Source of the DNA: Aspidapion aeneum
Taxonomy: Eukaryota > Arthropoda > Insecta > Coleoptera > Brentidae
Reading direction: 5' to 3'
Assembly: GCA_963576565.1 (NCBI GenBank)
Contig: OY755044.1
Location: forward strand, 56,410,108-56,474,107
DNA length: 64,000 nt
Part shown: one piece after another, positions 46,855 to 56,151 of the stretch
Layout: every line of letters begins with the position of its first letter
Numbering within the stretch: position 1 is the stretch's first letter
The notes under the pieces: model-generated
Databases searched by the model: none
What the model saw: only the letters and a program-made list of their open reading frames with translations
What the model was told of the DNA's origin: nothing
Position numbers and translations under genes: made by a program

Positions 46855-47241
46855 TTACTGTGTCTTACAATAACTGGATATAATGTCACAATCTACAATT
46901 TCCTCAGATTTAGACACTTTTGAGCCGTTTGCATTACATATACAACAAAATATTTTTTTTGGTGGTGGACCATCAATTTGATCGTTAGAGTTGTTTGTAG
47001 AGTAATGGTCGTAGCAATACTGATATTTTAAAATATCAATGTCTTCTTTAACTTCTTCTGGCAACTTCTCCCACGCCAAAGCTATTTCGTTTGGTGCACA
47101 TGCTATCATTACTTCTTTAGGTAAACCACATAGTTCGTCACTCGTCATCGGTAGCAAACTTTTTGCATTGCTAAATGCTTTTAGTGATTTATACATTTTT
47201 TTTAGTTTTTCATACTCACTTTCGGAATTATTTCGATTCAT
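46855..47241 (-). CDS. Polinton cluster protein of unknown function (128 aa)
   Basis: Begins with a charged helix (EYEKLKKMYKSLKAF), then a region rich in Leu and Glu (ALAWEKLPEEVKEDIDILKYQ), and ends with cysteines (IFCCICNANGS ... DCDIISSYCK) that could form a small metal site or disulfides. No family recognised. It lies between the protease and penton genes with gaps of 12 and 5 bp, so it is likely expressed with them and perhaps part of the particle or its assembly. Confidence 0.6.
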   Translation of the reverse strand: MNRNNSESEYEKLKKMYKSLKAFSNAKSLLPMTSDELCGLPKEVMIACAPNEIALAWEKLPEEVKEDIDILKYQYCYDHYSTNNSNDQIDGPPPKKIFCCICNANGSKVSKSEEIVDCDIISSYCKTQ

Positions 47242-47253
47242 TTTTTAAAATTA

Positions 47254-47660
47254 CTACCAAAATAAGTTATTTTTTAAGAGAAACTGTAGACACAGCTGAC
47301 CACAATATACTGTATTAAATTTTTGTTGGTTTTTATATGTATACCAAATTTCTGTGGCATAATTACATCCTTTATACATGTATTCTATGAATTCGAAAGG
47401 TGGGGGTAAGTTTCCAAAACTATCATAATAAATTACTTTTCTAGCTTTCTTTCTGTAGGCAACCCAATGTGTTCCTGGTCCATTTACACTGTCTAAGTTT
47501 ATGATGGCCGATTCAGTTTTGCGAGGTCCACTTTTAGGAAGACTATCTCTCATAAATACACCAACGAAATTTGCAATTTGATATTGTTTTGCATATCTTT
47601 CCAAATCAATATTTGATAATGCCCTTGCTGGTAAGGGCTTTACTAGTTTTTTGGATTTGT
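47254..47660 (-). CDS. PRO: Polinton adenovirus-like cysteine protease
   Basis: Maturation protease predicted to trim capsid proteins. The domain reads FVGVFMRDSLP (family N-terminal block), GPGTHWVAYRK with the catalytic His, IYYDSFGNLPPP with the Asp and conserved SFG, and TVYCGQLCLQFL with the catalytic Cys. These match the Ulp1/adenain-type proteases of Polintons, adenoviruses and virophages. About 130 residues fit the family, but no ATG lies in the open stretch (frame open from about 47710), and the first clear domain residues start near 47655. The reading overlaps the end of the PLA2 gene by about 20 codons, so the original start may be lost or non-AUG. Catalytic residues intact. Confidence 0.82.
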
Positions 47661-48458
47661 TAAATAAAGTCCTAACCCAGTTCGATACGGTTTTAAGTAT
47701 AAACCTCCTCCTTTTTTACTTTCTACAAGCATTTGTGAGTTTTTAACACCAGCAACACTATTTTTAAGATGATTAACGGTTTTTATTGCTTTAACTATAC
47801 CAGCAGCGCCACCCGCTAATGATCCTAGGGCAGATAACCCCGCAAAAATTGGTATAAGAGGTAAAATACCCCCCATTTTAGGAACGGGAATTACTCTTGG
47901 GGTTTTAATCTTCTTTTTTCCATCAGAAGCTTTTATATGCTTACGCGCTGCGATCAAAGCAATTTTTGAAATTTTTGAATTATCTTGAAATTTCCCCTTA
48001 TTTTGATTCAAGATCGATTTAATTTTTGTTTGAACGTTTCGACATATCGCAGACCCAAAAGCCACCTTTCGAGTTTTCGATTTTATCTTTTTTAACCCCA
48101 TTCCAAATCTTCGCTTAACTTTCATTGAATTTGTAACAAAGTAAGCAGCAGCCTTCTCTTTTATTCCAGTGTCTTTTGATTTAATAACTTGCCACGCACT
48201 TTCTTCTAGTTCGCGATCAGAGTTGTGTCTTTTTTCTAAATTATCCAAATTAATAGAGTAACTAATATCGTGTTTTTTGCAGGCTCTATCTAGTGCATTT
48301 ATTCCAGGATCACCTCTCGCTAATCTTGTCTTTAGTTTAGTTCCAGGACCACAATATTGATAACCCGGGATGTGTAATTCTACAGGAAGTTTATTTAAAA
48401 GTGAATTAAATACGCCTCGCCCCTTTTTTACTGAACTTTTTCTGTTGATAGATGACAT
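47643..48458 (-). CDS. PLA2-domain capsid-associated protein with hydrophobic segment
   Basis: The ATG at 48458-48456 is the better start than the upstream one because it leaves 60 bp to the divergent ATPase gene. Residues 25-70 form a parvovirus-type phospholipase A2 domain: YQYCGPGTKL (calcium loop), GDPGINALDRACKKHDISYS (His-Asp catalytic pair). A basic stretch follows (VKRRFGMGLKKIKSKTRK), and residues 215-245 form a hydrophobic Gly/Ala-rich segment (LPLIPIFAGLSALGSLAGG) resembling a membrane-active helix of viral endosomolytic capsid proteins. A C-terminal GLGLYL motif ends the protein. Such proteins would help a particle cross membranes, which supports the idea of a virion stage for Polintons. 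Cysteines for disulfides are fewer than in secreted PLA2. Confidence 0.8.
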   Translation of the reverse strand: MSSINRKSSVKKGRGVFNSLLNKLPVELHIPGYQYCGPGTKLKTRLARGDPGINALDRACKKHDISYSINLDNLEKRHNSDRELEESAWQVIKSKDTGIKEKAAAYFVTNSMKVKRRFGMGLKKIKSKTRKVAFGSAICRNVQTKIKSILNQNKGKFQDNSKISKIALIAARKHIKASDGKKKIKTPRVIPVPKMGGILPLIPIFAGLSALGSLAGGAAGIVKAIKTVNHLKNSVAGVKNSQMLVESKKGGGLYLKPYRTGLGLYLTNPKN

Positions 48459-48518
48459 CGAACTGATTTTGATATAAATACAAGTCAGCTTAAACACTAA
48501 AAGATAGTTCATATAAAA
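48459..48518. promoter_or_regulatory. Short divergent promoter between PLA2 and ATPase genes
   Basis: Only 60 bp separate the two start codons. The region is AT-rich and must hold both promoters if the starts are right. Confidence 0.45.
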
Positions 48519-49208
48519 ATGCGCATAGTGCAGCAACAAGACAGAATCTCAATTATAAATTGGGATGAAAAGACGGGTTGTGGTATTACATATCAACGTC
48601 ATGGATCTTTACTACCCAATTCCATACGTGGATTAATAATTGGGCCATCAAATTGTGGTAAAACCAATGTGCTTATCACTCTTATTACACACCCACTAGG
48701 ATTAAAATTTGAAAATGTATATATATATTCCAAATCATTGTTTCAATCAAAATATGAATTTTTAAAGCAAATTTTATCGCCAATTGAGGGGCTTGGATAC
48801 TACACATTTAATGATACATCCTGCGTTATACCACCATCTGAGGCAAAACCAAATTCGATATTTATTTTCGATGATGTAATTTGCGATGGTCAGAGTGTAA
48901 TAAAATCATACTACAGTATGGGGAGGCATCAAAATATAGATTGTTTTTACCTAGCACATACTTACTCTAGAGTACCAAAACAGCTAGTTCGAGATAATTC
49001 AAATTTCATAATAGTATTTAAACAAGATGAAATGAATCTGCGACATATTTTTTCAGATCACGTTTCTCCAGACTTTACTTTTATTAAGTTTCAAGAAATC
49101 TGTGGAAAATGTTGGGACGATAAATATGGTTTTCTAGTTATTGTTAAAGATGCAGATTTAAACAATGGCAGATATAGAAAAGGATTTGATAGTTACATAT
49201 ATGTTTAA
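48519..49208 (+). CDS. ATP: Polinton DNA-packaging ATPase (FtsK/HerA type)
   Basis: Intact 229-residue P-loop NTPase predicted to pump DNA into capsids. Walker A is GPSNCGKTNVL at residues about 40-50; Walker B is SIFIFDDVI at about 115. The sensor region CFYLAHTYSRVPKQLVRDNSNF matches the downstream block of genome-packaging ATPases of Polintons, virophages and adenovirus IVa2-like enzymes. Length is usual for the family. It is divergent to the PLA2 gene and followed by an 65-bp gap and the next accessory gene. Confidence 0.92.
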   Translation: MRIVQQQDRISIINWDEKTGCGITYQRHGSLLPNSIRGLIIGPSNCGKTNVLITLITHPLGLKFENVYIYSKSLFQSKYEFLKQILSPIEGLGYYTFNDTSCVIPPSEAKPNSIFIFDDVICDGQSVIKSYYSMGRHQNIDCFYLAHTYSRVPKQLVRDNSNFIIVFKQDEMNLRHIFSDHVSPDFTFIKFQEICGKCWDDKYGFLVIVKDADLNNGRYRKGFDSYIYV

Positions 49209-49273
49209 TAAATGTGTAGCAACAACTTTAGTTGCTTTTAGAACGAACAACTGCAAACATCTTATTTGTAAAT

Positions 49274-50383
49274 ATGTCAAATTCGATCGATCGATCGATC
49301 GATTTAAAACGTGATCTTGTTGCTATGACTGATGCAGTAAGAACAAAATTTAAATTTTTAAAAAATGAAGAGTCGCAAAATCAAACAAATCTTGAGAAAT
49401 TTTATGAACTCATCTCAAAACCATTATCAAAAATTTCAGAAAATTTTAAAAATGCAGCAATTGTAAAAAGGACAAGTAGTAATATAGCAACACCTTTGAT
49501 AGCTGTGGAAGCAAAAAAAGCAAAGGGAGTTGCAGCCAATGTTATGGTTGATGATTCGGAAGATGGTGATGGTGGAAATAAATCTCATCATGGATCTTAC
49601 CTCTCAGCTTCACTACCCTTGCCGGATACACCAATATCCTCATACTCTAATCAAAGTCAAAAATCATTTAATGCAGATGCAAGTTCTCATTTATCACCTA
49701 AAAAGAGTGTCAACAATGAAGCTATGGATGAATCACTGAGACAAGATATTGGGGAAGATTTAAATTCTATATCTACAATCTATATAGAGGGGCTTAAATC
49801 AAACCCATCTATCTATGACACCATATATGGTGTTAGGTACAATTCCAACAATGATAATTTTCAGATAGGTAATGCTACAATAAAATTTCCAGATAAACTA
49901 ATAACTCTTTGGCGTAAAAAAAATATGATTGGGGCATTTTCTGCTCATCGTGATTTATACGATTTGTTATTTTTTTAAAAACCAAGTGTGTCAAACATTG
50001 GTGATATTAGCCCAAAAGCACTCAGCGATTATAAGCAAATACTTAATTTGTCAAATGCCTATTACAATGAATATAATAAAATATATGGGGTAAATACCAG
50101 CCGATCTGTAAAATTTACAAATTTTATAAAACCACTTCTAACACCGAAACATGGTAGAAGTAAAAAAGGTTCTGGTATTACCAGAAATAAAATTTCAAAT
50201 CTCAAAAAATTCAATAATAATAAAGTAAACTATGTATATTGGAATACTGCTAAAGAATTAGTTAGTCGCTTGCGATTATTATGGAGCTCAAAAATGGCTG
50301 GGCATACTGGTCATGATGGTGAAATTTTGTCTATAATTGAAGAATTAAGAGAACTTGGTTATATATTAGGACTCACTTTTTGA
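49274..50383 (+). pseudogene. Polinton conserved protein with one in-frame stop
   Basis: ATG 49274 (the earlier ATG in the frame, 49232, lies directly behind the ATPase). The frame runs to a TAA at 49976-49978 and then continues in the same frame to 50383, so one nonsense change splits a protein of about 369 residues. The N-terminal part is a helical stretch (DLVAMTDAVRTKFKFLKNEE), then Ser/Pro/Asp-rich linker, a conserved GVR..NDNFQIGNATI..KLITLWRKKNMIGAFSAHRDLYDLLFF block, and after the stop GDISPKALSDYKQILNLSNAYYNEYNK plus KVNYVYWNTAKELVSRLRLLWSSKMAGHTGHDGEILSIIEELRE. The last blocks are widely shared between insect Polinton copies I recall, but their function is unknown. CGATCGAT microsatellite in the start region. 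Confidence 0.75.
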
Positions 50384-50415
50384 TTGTAGCATATATTGTT
50401 CAGTTACTATCTAAC

Positions 50416-50801
50416 ATGGGAGGTGTAAAGAACACGATTGACAAGTTTGGTCGTATAAAAAAAACTTCCAAAATTACATATATAAAAGGATTGAAGGGTA
50501 ATGGTTTTAAGTTGACCGCTTAAAATGATTTCGACATTGAGAACAAACGTTTATGTAATATAGCAGATGCTGTAGATCATAAAGACGGTATCAATCTAGA
50601 ATTTCTGGAAATCGTATAAACAAACTAGTTGAAGAACTAAAGCTAGCTATAGCAGAATCTGTTGATGCAGTAAGAACCAATTTAGAAAAAATAAAAACGC
50701 AACAATCGACAAGTGGTAAACTATTGTTAAATTTACATGGGAGATTGAGTGCCATAGAAAGAAAAGTTTTGAAACATCAGCCACTTGAATCCGCTTTGTA
50801 A
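50416..50801 (+). pseudogene. Small Polinton protein, one stop and one frameshift
   Basis: ATG 50416 starts MGGVKNTIDKFGRIKKTSK..YIKGLKGNGFKLTA; a TAA at 50521-50523 then interrupts NDFDIENKRLCNIADAVDHKDGINLEF in the same frame. The frame changes near 50600 into a segment with VEELKLAIAESVDAVR and LEKIKTQQ, a coiled coil, ending at 50801. The ENKRLCNI..A....DG.NL pattern suggests a fibre- or tail-like repeat in other viruses, but I would not assign a function. It lies between the previous gene and integrase, with 77 bp to the latter. Confidence 0.65.
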
Positions 50802-50878
50802 CCAATAATTTGGTCAGATGGACGCATAGAATATCATACACCCATTTGAATTGAAAAAATAAAGTATTTATTTTAACG

Positions 50879-51811
50879 ATGGCTAGTGAGCAAAAAGTTC
50901 AAGTGGTTATTGAGCTATTTAAACCTGCAAGAAAAAATTTCCTGCGAAGAAAAACCTTAATAAAAGGTTTTAAGGATCTATGGCAGATTGATTTAGCTGA
51001 AATACAACAATTATCAAAATATAATTTAAAGTATAGATACATTTTAGTATGCATAAATTGCTTTTCTAAATTTGTCTGGGCTAGACCAATAAAAAATAAA
51101 ACAGGACTTGAAATATGTGCAGCAATGCGGGATGTTTTTAAGCAAGCTGGTTATTACCCCCATAACATACAATCTGATCAAGGAACGGAATTTTTTAATA
51201 AACACTTCCAAGCACTTATGAAAAAGAAGTCTGTAAATCACTATTACACATATAGTGTAAAGAAGGCAGCCATTGTGGAAAGAGTAATCAAAACTTTAAA
51301 AACAAATCTTTATAAAGAATTCTCTACATTAGGAAGCTATAAGTGGTTTCATATTTTACAGGATGTTGTTGATAAATATAATAAAACAATTCACACAACT
51401 ATTAAAATGGGACCAATCGATGTGAAACCCACCACTAGAATTACTGCATTTGAAAATATAAAAATGGTACCTAAAAAAATTAAATTCAAAGTTGGAGACG
51501 TAGTTCGTATATGCAAATATAAGTCAATTTTTGAAAAAGGGTACACACCATCGTGGTCAGCGGAACAATTTAAAATTGTAAAAGTAAATATAACGAATCC
51601 ACCCACTTATGAAATAGAAAGTTTTGACGGAGAACCTATACTTGATGATTTTTATGAAATGGAGCTACAGAAAACCAGCGTGCCATCAATATATTTAGTG
51701 GAGAAAATTATTAAGAAAACGAAGTGTAATAAACTGGAGCAATACTTTGTTAAGTGGTTAGGTTTTACAGATAGACATAATTCATGGATAAATAAATCGG
51801 ATATCGTTTAA
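50879..51811 (+). CDS. INT: Polinton integrase with C-terminal chromodomain
   Basis: Intact 310-residue retroviral-type integrase. Catalytic triad: WQIDLAEI (D), NIQSDQGTEFFN (D), and AAIVERVIKTLK (E), all present with D-x2-D spacing as in the rve fold. Then a KFKVGDVVRI beta strand domain, and at the end a chromodomain (IYLVEKIIKKTKCNKLEQYFVKWLGFTDRHNSWI), typical of Polinton integrases and of some chromoviral ones, which could direct insertion to marked chromatin. The N-terminal zinc finger seen in retroviral integrases is not present, as is usual here. Intact frame, despite breaks elsewhere. Confidence 0.95.
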   Translation: MASEQKVQVVIELFKPARKNFLRRKTLIKGFKDLWQIDLAEIQQLSKYNLKYRYILVCINCFSKFVWARPIKNKTGLEICAAMRDVFKQAGYYPHNIQSDQGTEFFNKHFQALMKKKSVNHYYTYSVKKAAIVERVIKTLKTNLYKEFSTLGSYKWFHILQDVVDKYNKTIHTTIKMGPIDVKPTTRITAFENIKMVPKKIKFKVGDVVRICKYKSIFEKGYTPSWSAEQFKIVKVNITNPPTYEIESFDGEPILDDFYEMELQKTSVPSIYLVEKIIKKTKCNKLEQYFVKWLGFTDRHNSWINKSDIV

Positions 51812-52119
51812 AAAATATTTGAAATTTAATATATTTTTTAAAATTCACATCAAATGAAAATCAATATAGGTTTTTTACACTTACATAATTTTTATAATAT
51901 ATTTATTTTGTGTTTTATACTAATATTGTTACTTTATTATAAAATTTTGTAAAAAAATTAGATAAAAATAATATTGCAATAAAACAAATCCAATTAAAAA
52001 ATAGTTTTTCATTTCTTATTATAATATATTTTATTACAGCTTTTATCAATTTAAAACTACATCCATACTACAATCCATAAACTAATTATAAATACACATT
52101 TTTGATAAATGTCTTATAT
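51812..52119. other. AT-rich spacer between convergent genes
   Basis: 308 bp without a gene between the stops of integrase and the 52120 ORF. Confidence 0.5.
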
Positions 52120-52443
52120 TTAATCATCGTTCTCACTGAATCCACTATCTTTATCTTCATCTTCATCGAGCGGTGGAAAGAGTAACTCCAGTGGAATGTC
52201 TTCCAATGGCCTCAGAAGATACAACAAATTCAGCCATCCCATATTTTTACAAAACTCTTGAAGTGTTTGGTTACCCATAAAAAACATTTGGCATTGAATG
52301 ACACCATCCATAAAATTATTTGCTCTAGCTACATCTCTTAGTGAAGGGTCACCCTCCATCAGTTCGTCCGACTTCTCAAACAACGAGAATCGTAAATCGT
52401 GAATTTGTTCTTCCAAACGATTCCAAATTCAAATATGGATTTA
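52120..52443 (-). CDS. Polinton ORF with acidic tail, start uncertain
   Basis: The 98-residue frame begins at a TTG (52416) and is open only about 27 bp further upstream, with no ATG, so either the first true start is the internal Met near 52356 or this is the distal half of the upstream protein after a frameshift (they overlap by 58 bp in different frames). It contains a helical region RFSLFEKSDELMEGDPSLRD..ANNFMDGVIQ, a hydrophobic QTLQEFCKNMGWLNLLYLL segment and an acidic tail (LDEDEDKDSGFSENDD). Function unknown. Confidence 0.5.
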
Positions 52444-52760
52444 CGTTTTGCACCGATGTATGTGGGTTCACTTTGCCCCAGATAGGTTAGAGTATATTTT
52501 TGATTACTTTTATTAACTAGCTCGATAAAATCATCATCTATTGATTTAAGCACACGTTTTGGTAAAAACGTTTTAAATACATCAGCATCTTCAGCCAATG
52601 TTATTAAAACAGATTTTCCATAACGGGTATCAATGGTGCACATTTCTTTAATAACATATGTGGTATTAACTTTTAATGAATCTAAAGATTTTAATTGAAG
52701 TTTTGCTTCATTGTTTATTTCGAAATTTATTTGTTCAAGTTTGATTTTTGAAATATCCAT
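52359..52760 (-). CDS. Polinton OB-fold-like putative ssDNA-binding protein
   Basis: 133 residues beginning MDISKIKLEQINFEI. The core pattern LDSLKVNTTYVIKEMCTIDTRYGKSVLITLAEDADVFKTFLPKRVL, with beta strands around a short linker and a terminal YTLTYLGQSEPTYIGAKRKSIFEFG, fits the OB-fold proteins found near the ends of Polintons and in some parvoviruses. A role in single-strand DNA binding during replication is inferred. The extreme C-terminus may be altered by a frameshift (see previous entry). It is read leftward from the right terminal repeat side. Confidence 0.6.
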   Translation of the reverse strand: MDISKIKLEQINFEINNEAKLQLKSLDSLKVNTTYVIKEMCTIDTRYGKSVLITLAEDADVFKTFLPKRVLKSIDDDFIELVNKSNQKYTLTYLGQSEPTYIGAKRKSIFEFGIVWKNKFTIYDSRCLRSRTN

Positions 52761-53009
52761 ATTATTACCTTTAAATTATTGTTTTTCCACAAATTAAACT
52801 ATTTTTTCTTTATTTTTATTTTAGAGAGTGATTTGACACGTTGAGATACAGAAATCTACTAATACTTCAAGTGGGTTTGTTTTTCCTTTTTATATGTTTA
52901 AATACAATTATTAGGGTGGGGATAATGTAAATCTTTCAAAAGTGTAAAACAAATCAGAGTCAAAGATAGAGGTATTTTTTGTGCTTAAGGTCAGACAAGG
53001 TCAAGGTTG

Positions 53010-53230
53010 TTCAGGGTCAAAAATACTACTCGAACTATTCGTCTCTACATATAAAAACGCAACGATCGTTAAGGTCATTCAAGGTCAACATAATGACCTT
53101 CACAACTTTTCAAGGTCAAATATACTACTCAAACTATTCGTCTCTACATAAAACAAGGCAACGACCGTCAAGGTCATTCAAGGTCATTCCCTCCTCAAAA
53201 GTGGTCCAGCACCCGCTTAAACCTACTACT
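53010..53230 (-). repeat. Polinton right terminal inverted repeat
   Basis: Mirrors the left repeat to the end base. It retains four exact TCAAGGTCA motifs (53080-53088, 53110-53118, 53168-53176, 53178-53186) and near matches at 52986-53005. Confidence 0.92.
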
Positions 53231-53274
53231 AATATCTCTGGAAAAAATCCACTTTTCGCAGTTAAAAAGTTATT

Positions 53275-53592
53275 AGAGTGTTTTTGGTCAGCACATGTAG
53301 ACGTCAATTTTGTTATAGTTGTGGTTATGTTAGTGGTAATTAACCATAACTATTTGTCACGAACAACACAGTTTTTGGACACGCCACATAACAAACTGCC
53401 ATTTTATAAAACTGCAAAAAAACCATTTTACAAGAAAAATAGTTTGAAACTTTCATCAAAATAATCAAAAATGTTAATTAACCACGTCCTTTGTGGTAAT
53501 TAAACAAAACCACGGGACAGGTCGCTATTGCGCCGACTCAGAATAACCACAACCATTATTTTGGAGACAAATGTGCTGACCAAAAACACTCT
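53275..53592. mobile_element. MITE with AGAGTGTTTTTGGTCAGCAC ends (318 bp)
   Basis: The 24-bp terminal repeats AGAGTGTTTTTGGTCAGCACAT are nearly perfect, flanked by ATT on both sides (53272-53274, 53593-53595), a 3-bp duplication. Interior shows further palindromic GGTAATTAACC stretches. Class not certain. Confidence 0.75.
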
Positions 53593-53705
53593 ATTACTTG
53601 CCTTGAATGAGAAAGGGTTATAAACTTACCAATATTTTAAACAATTAAAACTTTTAAATTTTTAATTCAAATTACCATATTACACATCAAAGTTTGCTGT
53701 TGGTT

Positions 53706-54168
53706 GTCTTAACAGTATTTTATGGAGCAGAGAAATAAGAAAGAATGTAAAATTTAACATATATTAAACAATGGTAAAAAGCACGCTATTGTATCGAATA
53801 GAGACTTGTCGCGTAACAGAAAAATACAAAATAAAAGTGGAAAGTGTCAAAATGGATGCAGAAGATCAATGAGAATATCTAGTACATATCATATAAGAAA
53901 TGAGACCATAAAAGAGAGAATGGGAATCGAAGGAAAAAACAACTGATATGATACGGCCATGTACAACGAACGAACTACGAAAGATTACCAAAACAGGTCC
54001 TAGAATGGCAACCAATAGGGCGCAGAAAAAGAGGGCGTCCTAAACTGGAATGGCAGCAGTCAATCCAAAAATCAATGAGTCCAAAAAATCTGACAGAAGA
54101 TTATTGTCAGGATCGAAGGAGGTGGAGAATTAGCGTCGGACAACGTAGAAAAGCGTTCTAAACCGACA
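53706..54168 (+). pseudogene. 3' fragment of the APE-type LINE family
   Basis: Matches the 3' end of the 8290-10262 LINE in the opposite orientation: LWSREIRK, TMVKSTLLYRIETCR, then YGHVQ/RLPKQVLEWQPIGRRKRGRPKLEWQQSIQ and the last WR..VGQRRKAF. Several frame changes. A MITE follows immediately at 54174. Confidence 0.85.
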
Positions 54169-54173
54169 TAGTA

Positions 54174-54421
54174 GTATAGTCTAAATTATACGCGTTTGTA
54201 ATGACGTTACCAAGTGAGAAAAAAAACATATGGCGTAGATATTTTTGCCAATCAATGTTTTTTGATTGACAGTGACGGATACTTCACATAACCAATTACC
54301 TACCTATTTAAATCATAGACACTACTTTTTTTTAAAAGTTTATTGTCACCGCTGTTTATAGTATACTAACAAAGTTAAACAAAAATGACGTCATTACAAA
54401 TGGGTATAATTTGAACTATAG
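54174..54421. mobile_element. TA-flanked MITE (248 bp) downstream of the LINE fragment
   Basis: Ends G/CTATAGT(CT/TC)AAATTATAC and ACGCGTTTGTAATGACGT mirror each other; flanked by TA (54172-54173, 54422-54423). Non-coding. Confidence 0.75.
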
Positions 54422-56151
54422 TACATATTTAATTTCATTAGGGGAACCCGTGCTGAAAGAAGGAACATCAATACCGTTTCTAGTCAATACTCGATGCTAT
54501 TAATAAAATTACCTCTGAATTTTCGTTCATCTTTGGATTCGTCTCGGGATCGTACTCGGAGAGATGACGCGACGGGCGACAGTTCAAAAGAAATAGTTAG
54601 ACTAGGTTCTCAGCTAGGTTTGTTTCAGGAGTGAAGAGCTGAAAAATCAGTATAACATAAGCTACAAACGTTGTCACCTTATCACCATGAAAGAAAAACG
54701 CTGCCAATGGAATCATAACATGTGATTTTTCCAAAAAAGGGGGTGGCCCCTCTTCTTTCAACAACTTAATTATTTATTTTCAAAAACATCTTAAATTAAA
54801 GAAATGAGGTTTGCACCTCCGAAAACCATGAAAATGGCACATCACTTGCCTTTTTACGGTATTTAGTGTATAATCCCTTATATGTACCTTTTACCCCAAC
54901 CCTCTGGATTTGAGATTAACGACAAATAGCCCATAGAAATGAGATCCCCGATCTCTCAAACCTCGAAAACGACATATTACACGATATTTTGCATCTTACC
55001 CCCCCCCCCCCCCTTATTACTATCGCCACCAAGCTCTGGATTTAAGAATAATAACAAATATATTCCGATTCAAAATAACTGAGAAACTTTTTATTGACTG
55101 TTTGACAAATGTGACATTACAAATAACATTTAAATGTCAGACTTGTCAAACTCTCAGTGAATGTTGTCTCAATTTTTTTGAATTGGAGTATGGTTCATGA
55201 AAATGAGATCCCCGAACCCGCAAACTTCGAAAACAACATATTACACGATATTTTCCATCTCACCACATCCCCACCCCTTCTTACCCCCATCCCCAAAGCT
55301 AAGTACGTCATGCAGCTTTTGAACAACCTGATTAAAAATTTACATGTGAAAACAGACCCTGAAAACCGTTCTCATTGCATTTTACACCGAAAAATTCATT
55401 TTTTTGGCAGTTCAACCCACCTCTTACCCCCTACCCCTGGGCTGATTTGGCTTAAATACAATCCGAACCATTCTCCTCTACCTGTGTGCCAAATTTCAAG
55501 TCGATAGCTCAATTCACTCAAAAGTTATTGCGTAAACTAACAGACCGACACACCGGCAAACTTATAGACCGACAGACACAAAAAATGTTTTTGCTGAAAA
55601 TAGGTTTTCTACGCGTTTTGGGCCATTTTAAGACGATTTAGCCAATAAAAATTTTTAAAAAATTTTTGCCGATACTATACTTCCACATCATTTAGGACTT
55701 TACAAGTAAAAATGAACGGCAGTCAAAAACCAAAAACTTATTTCGTCTACATAACCTAACTTTATTGCTCGCTGTATTACTTTAGCCGATTGCCAACTTA
55801 AATTAAAGTATTACGAAAAATGAGTCATATAATTTTTTTTAATATTTTTTTAAAAAAATGGAATTTCCTTAAATTTTAAACAAATATGTTTCATACAAGC
55901 AATAAAAACAGAAAAAATAAACACTCTCACAGACATTTCTACTGAACATAACTTACCTTATTTTTTTCACTGCCACCACAAAAACACATAAAGTTTACCA
56001 CTGGATACGCACCTCGATAAGCACGGTTTTTTTCACAACAGGTGTAGGCAATGTTGCCAAATCGTTAATATGTATCTACTAATAAGGAGGTTCCCATAAA
56101 AAATGCTCATAATCTACTGTAGCATATTGATACGCGTCGAAAGGTACCAGA
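54422..56151. repeat. Non-coding repeat modules of the outer TIR element
   Basis: Two copies of GAGATCCCCGA ... CGACATATTACACGATATTTT lie near 54941 and 55205 (about 265 bp apart), with pyrimidine-rich CCCC-containing tails; a run of 15 C stands at 54999-55013. Bases 55490-55580 contain the CGAC(C/A)GACA repeats followed by 'aattcactcaaaagttattgcg' type sequence, as at 1290 and 34560. A 116-codon open frame (55157-55507) is a by-product of the C-rich composition. Confidence 0.45.

Larger units (their letters stand above)
36138..53230. mobile_element. Polinton/Maverick (17.1 kb)
   Basis: The element begins AGTAGTAGGTTTAAGCGGG and ends with the reverse complement. Both sides carry the perfect 6-bp duplication AATATC (36132-36137 and 53231-53236), as expected for Polintons, which begin with AG and duplicate 6 bp. 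Terminal inverted repeats are about 220 bp and nearly identical. Inside are protein-primed DNA polymerase, retroviral-type integrase, cysteine protease, packaging ATPase, major and minor capsid proteins and several accessory genes. Multiple single-base lesions make this copy defective. Confidence 0.97.

Noticed and set aside
55157..55507. 116-codon frame
   Set aside because: Composition-driven in a C-rich repeat; duplicates part of a repeat module.
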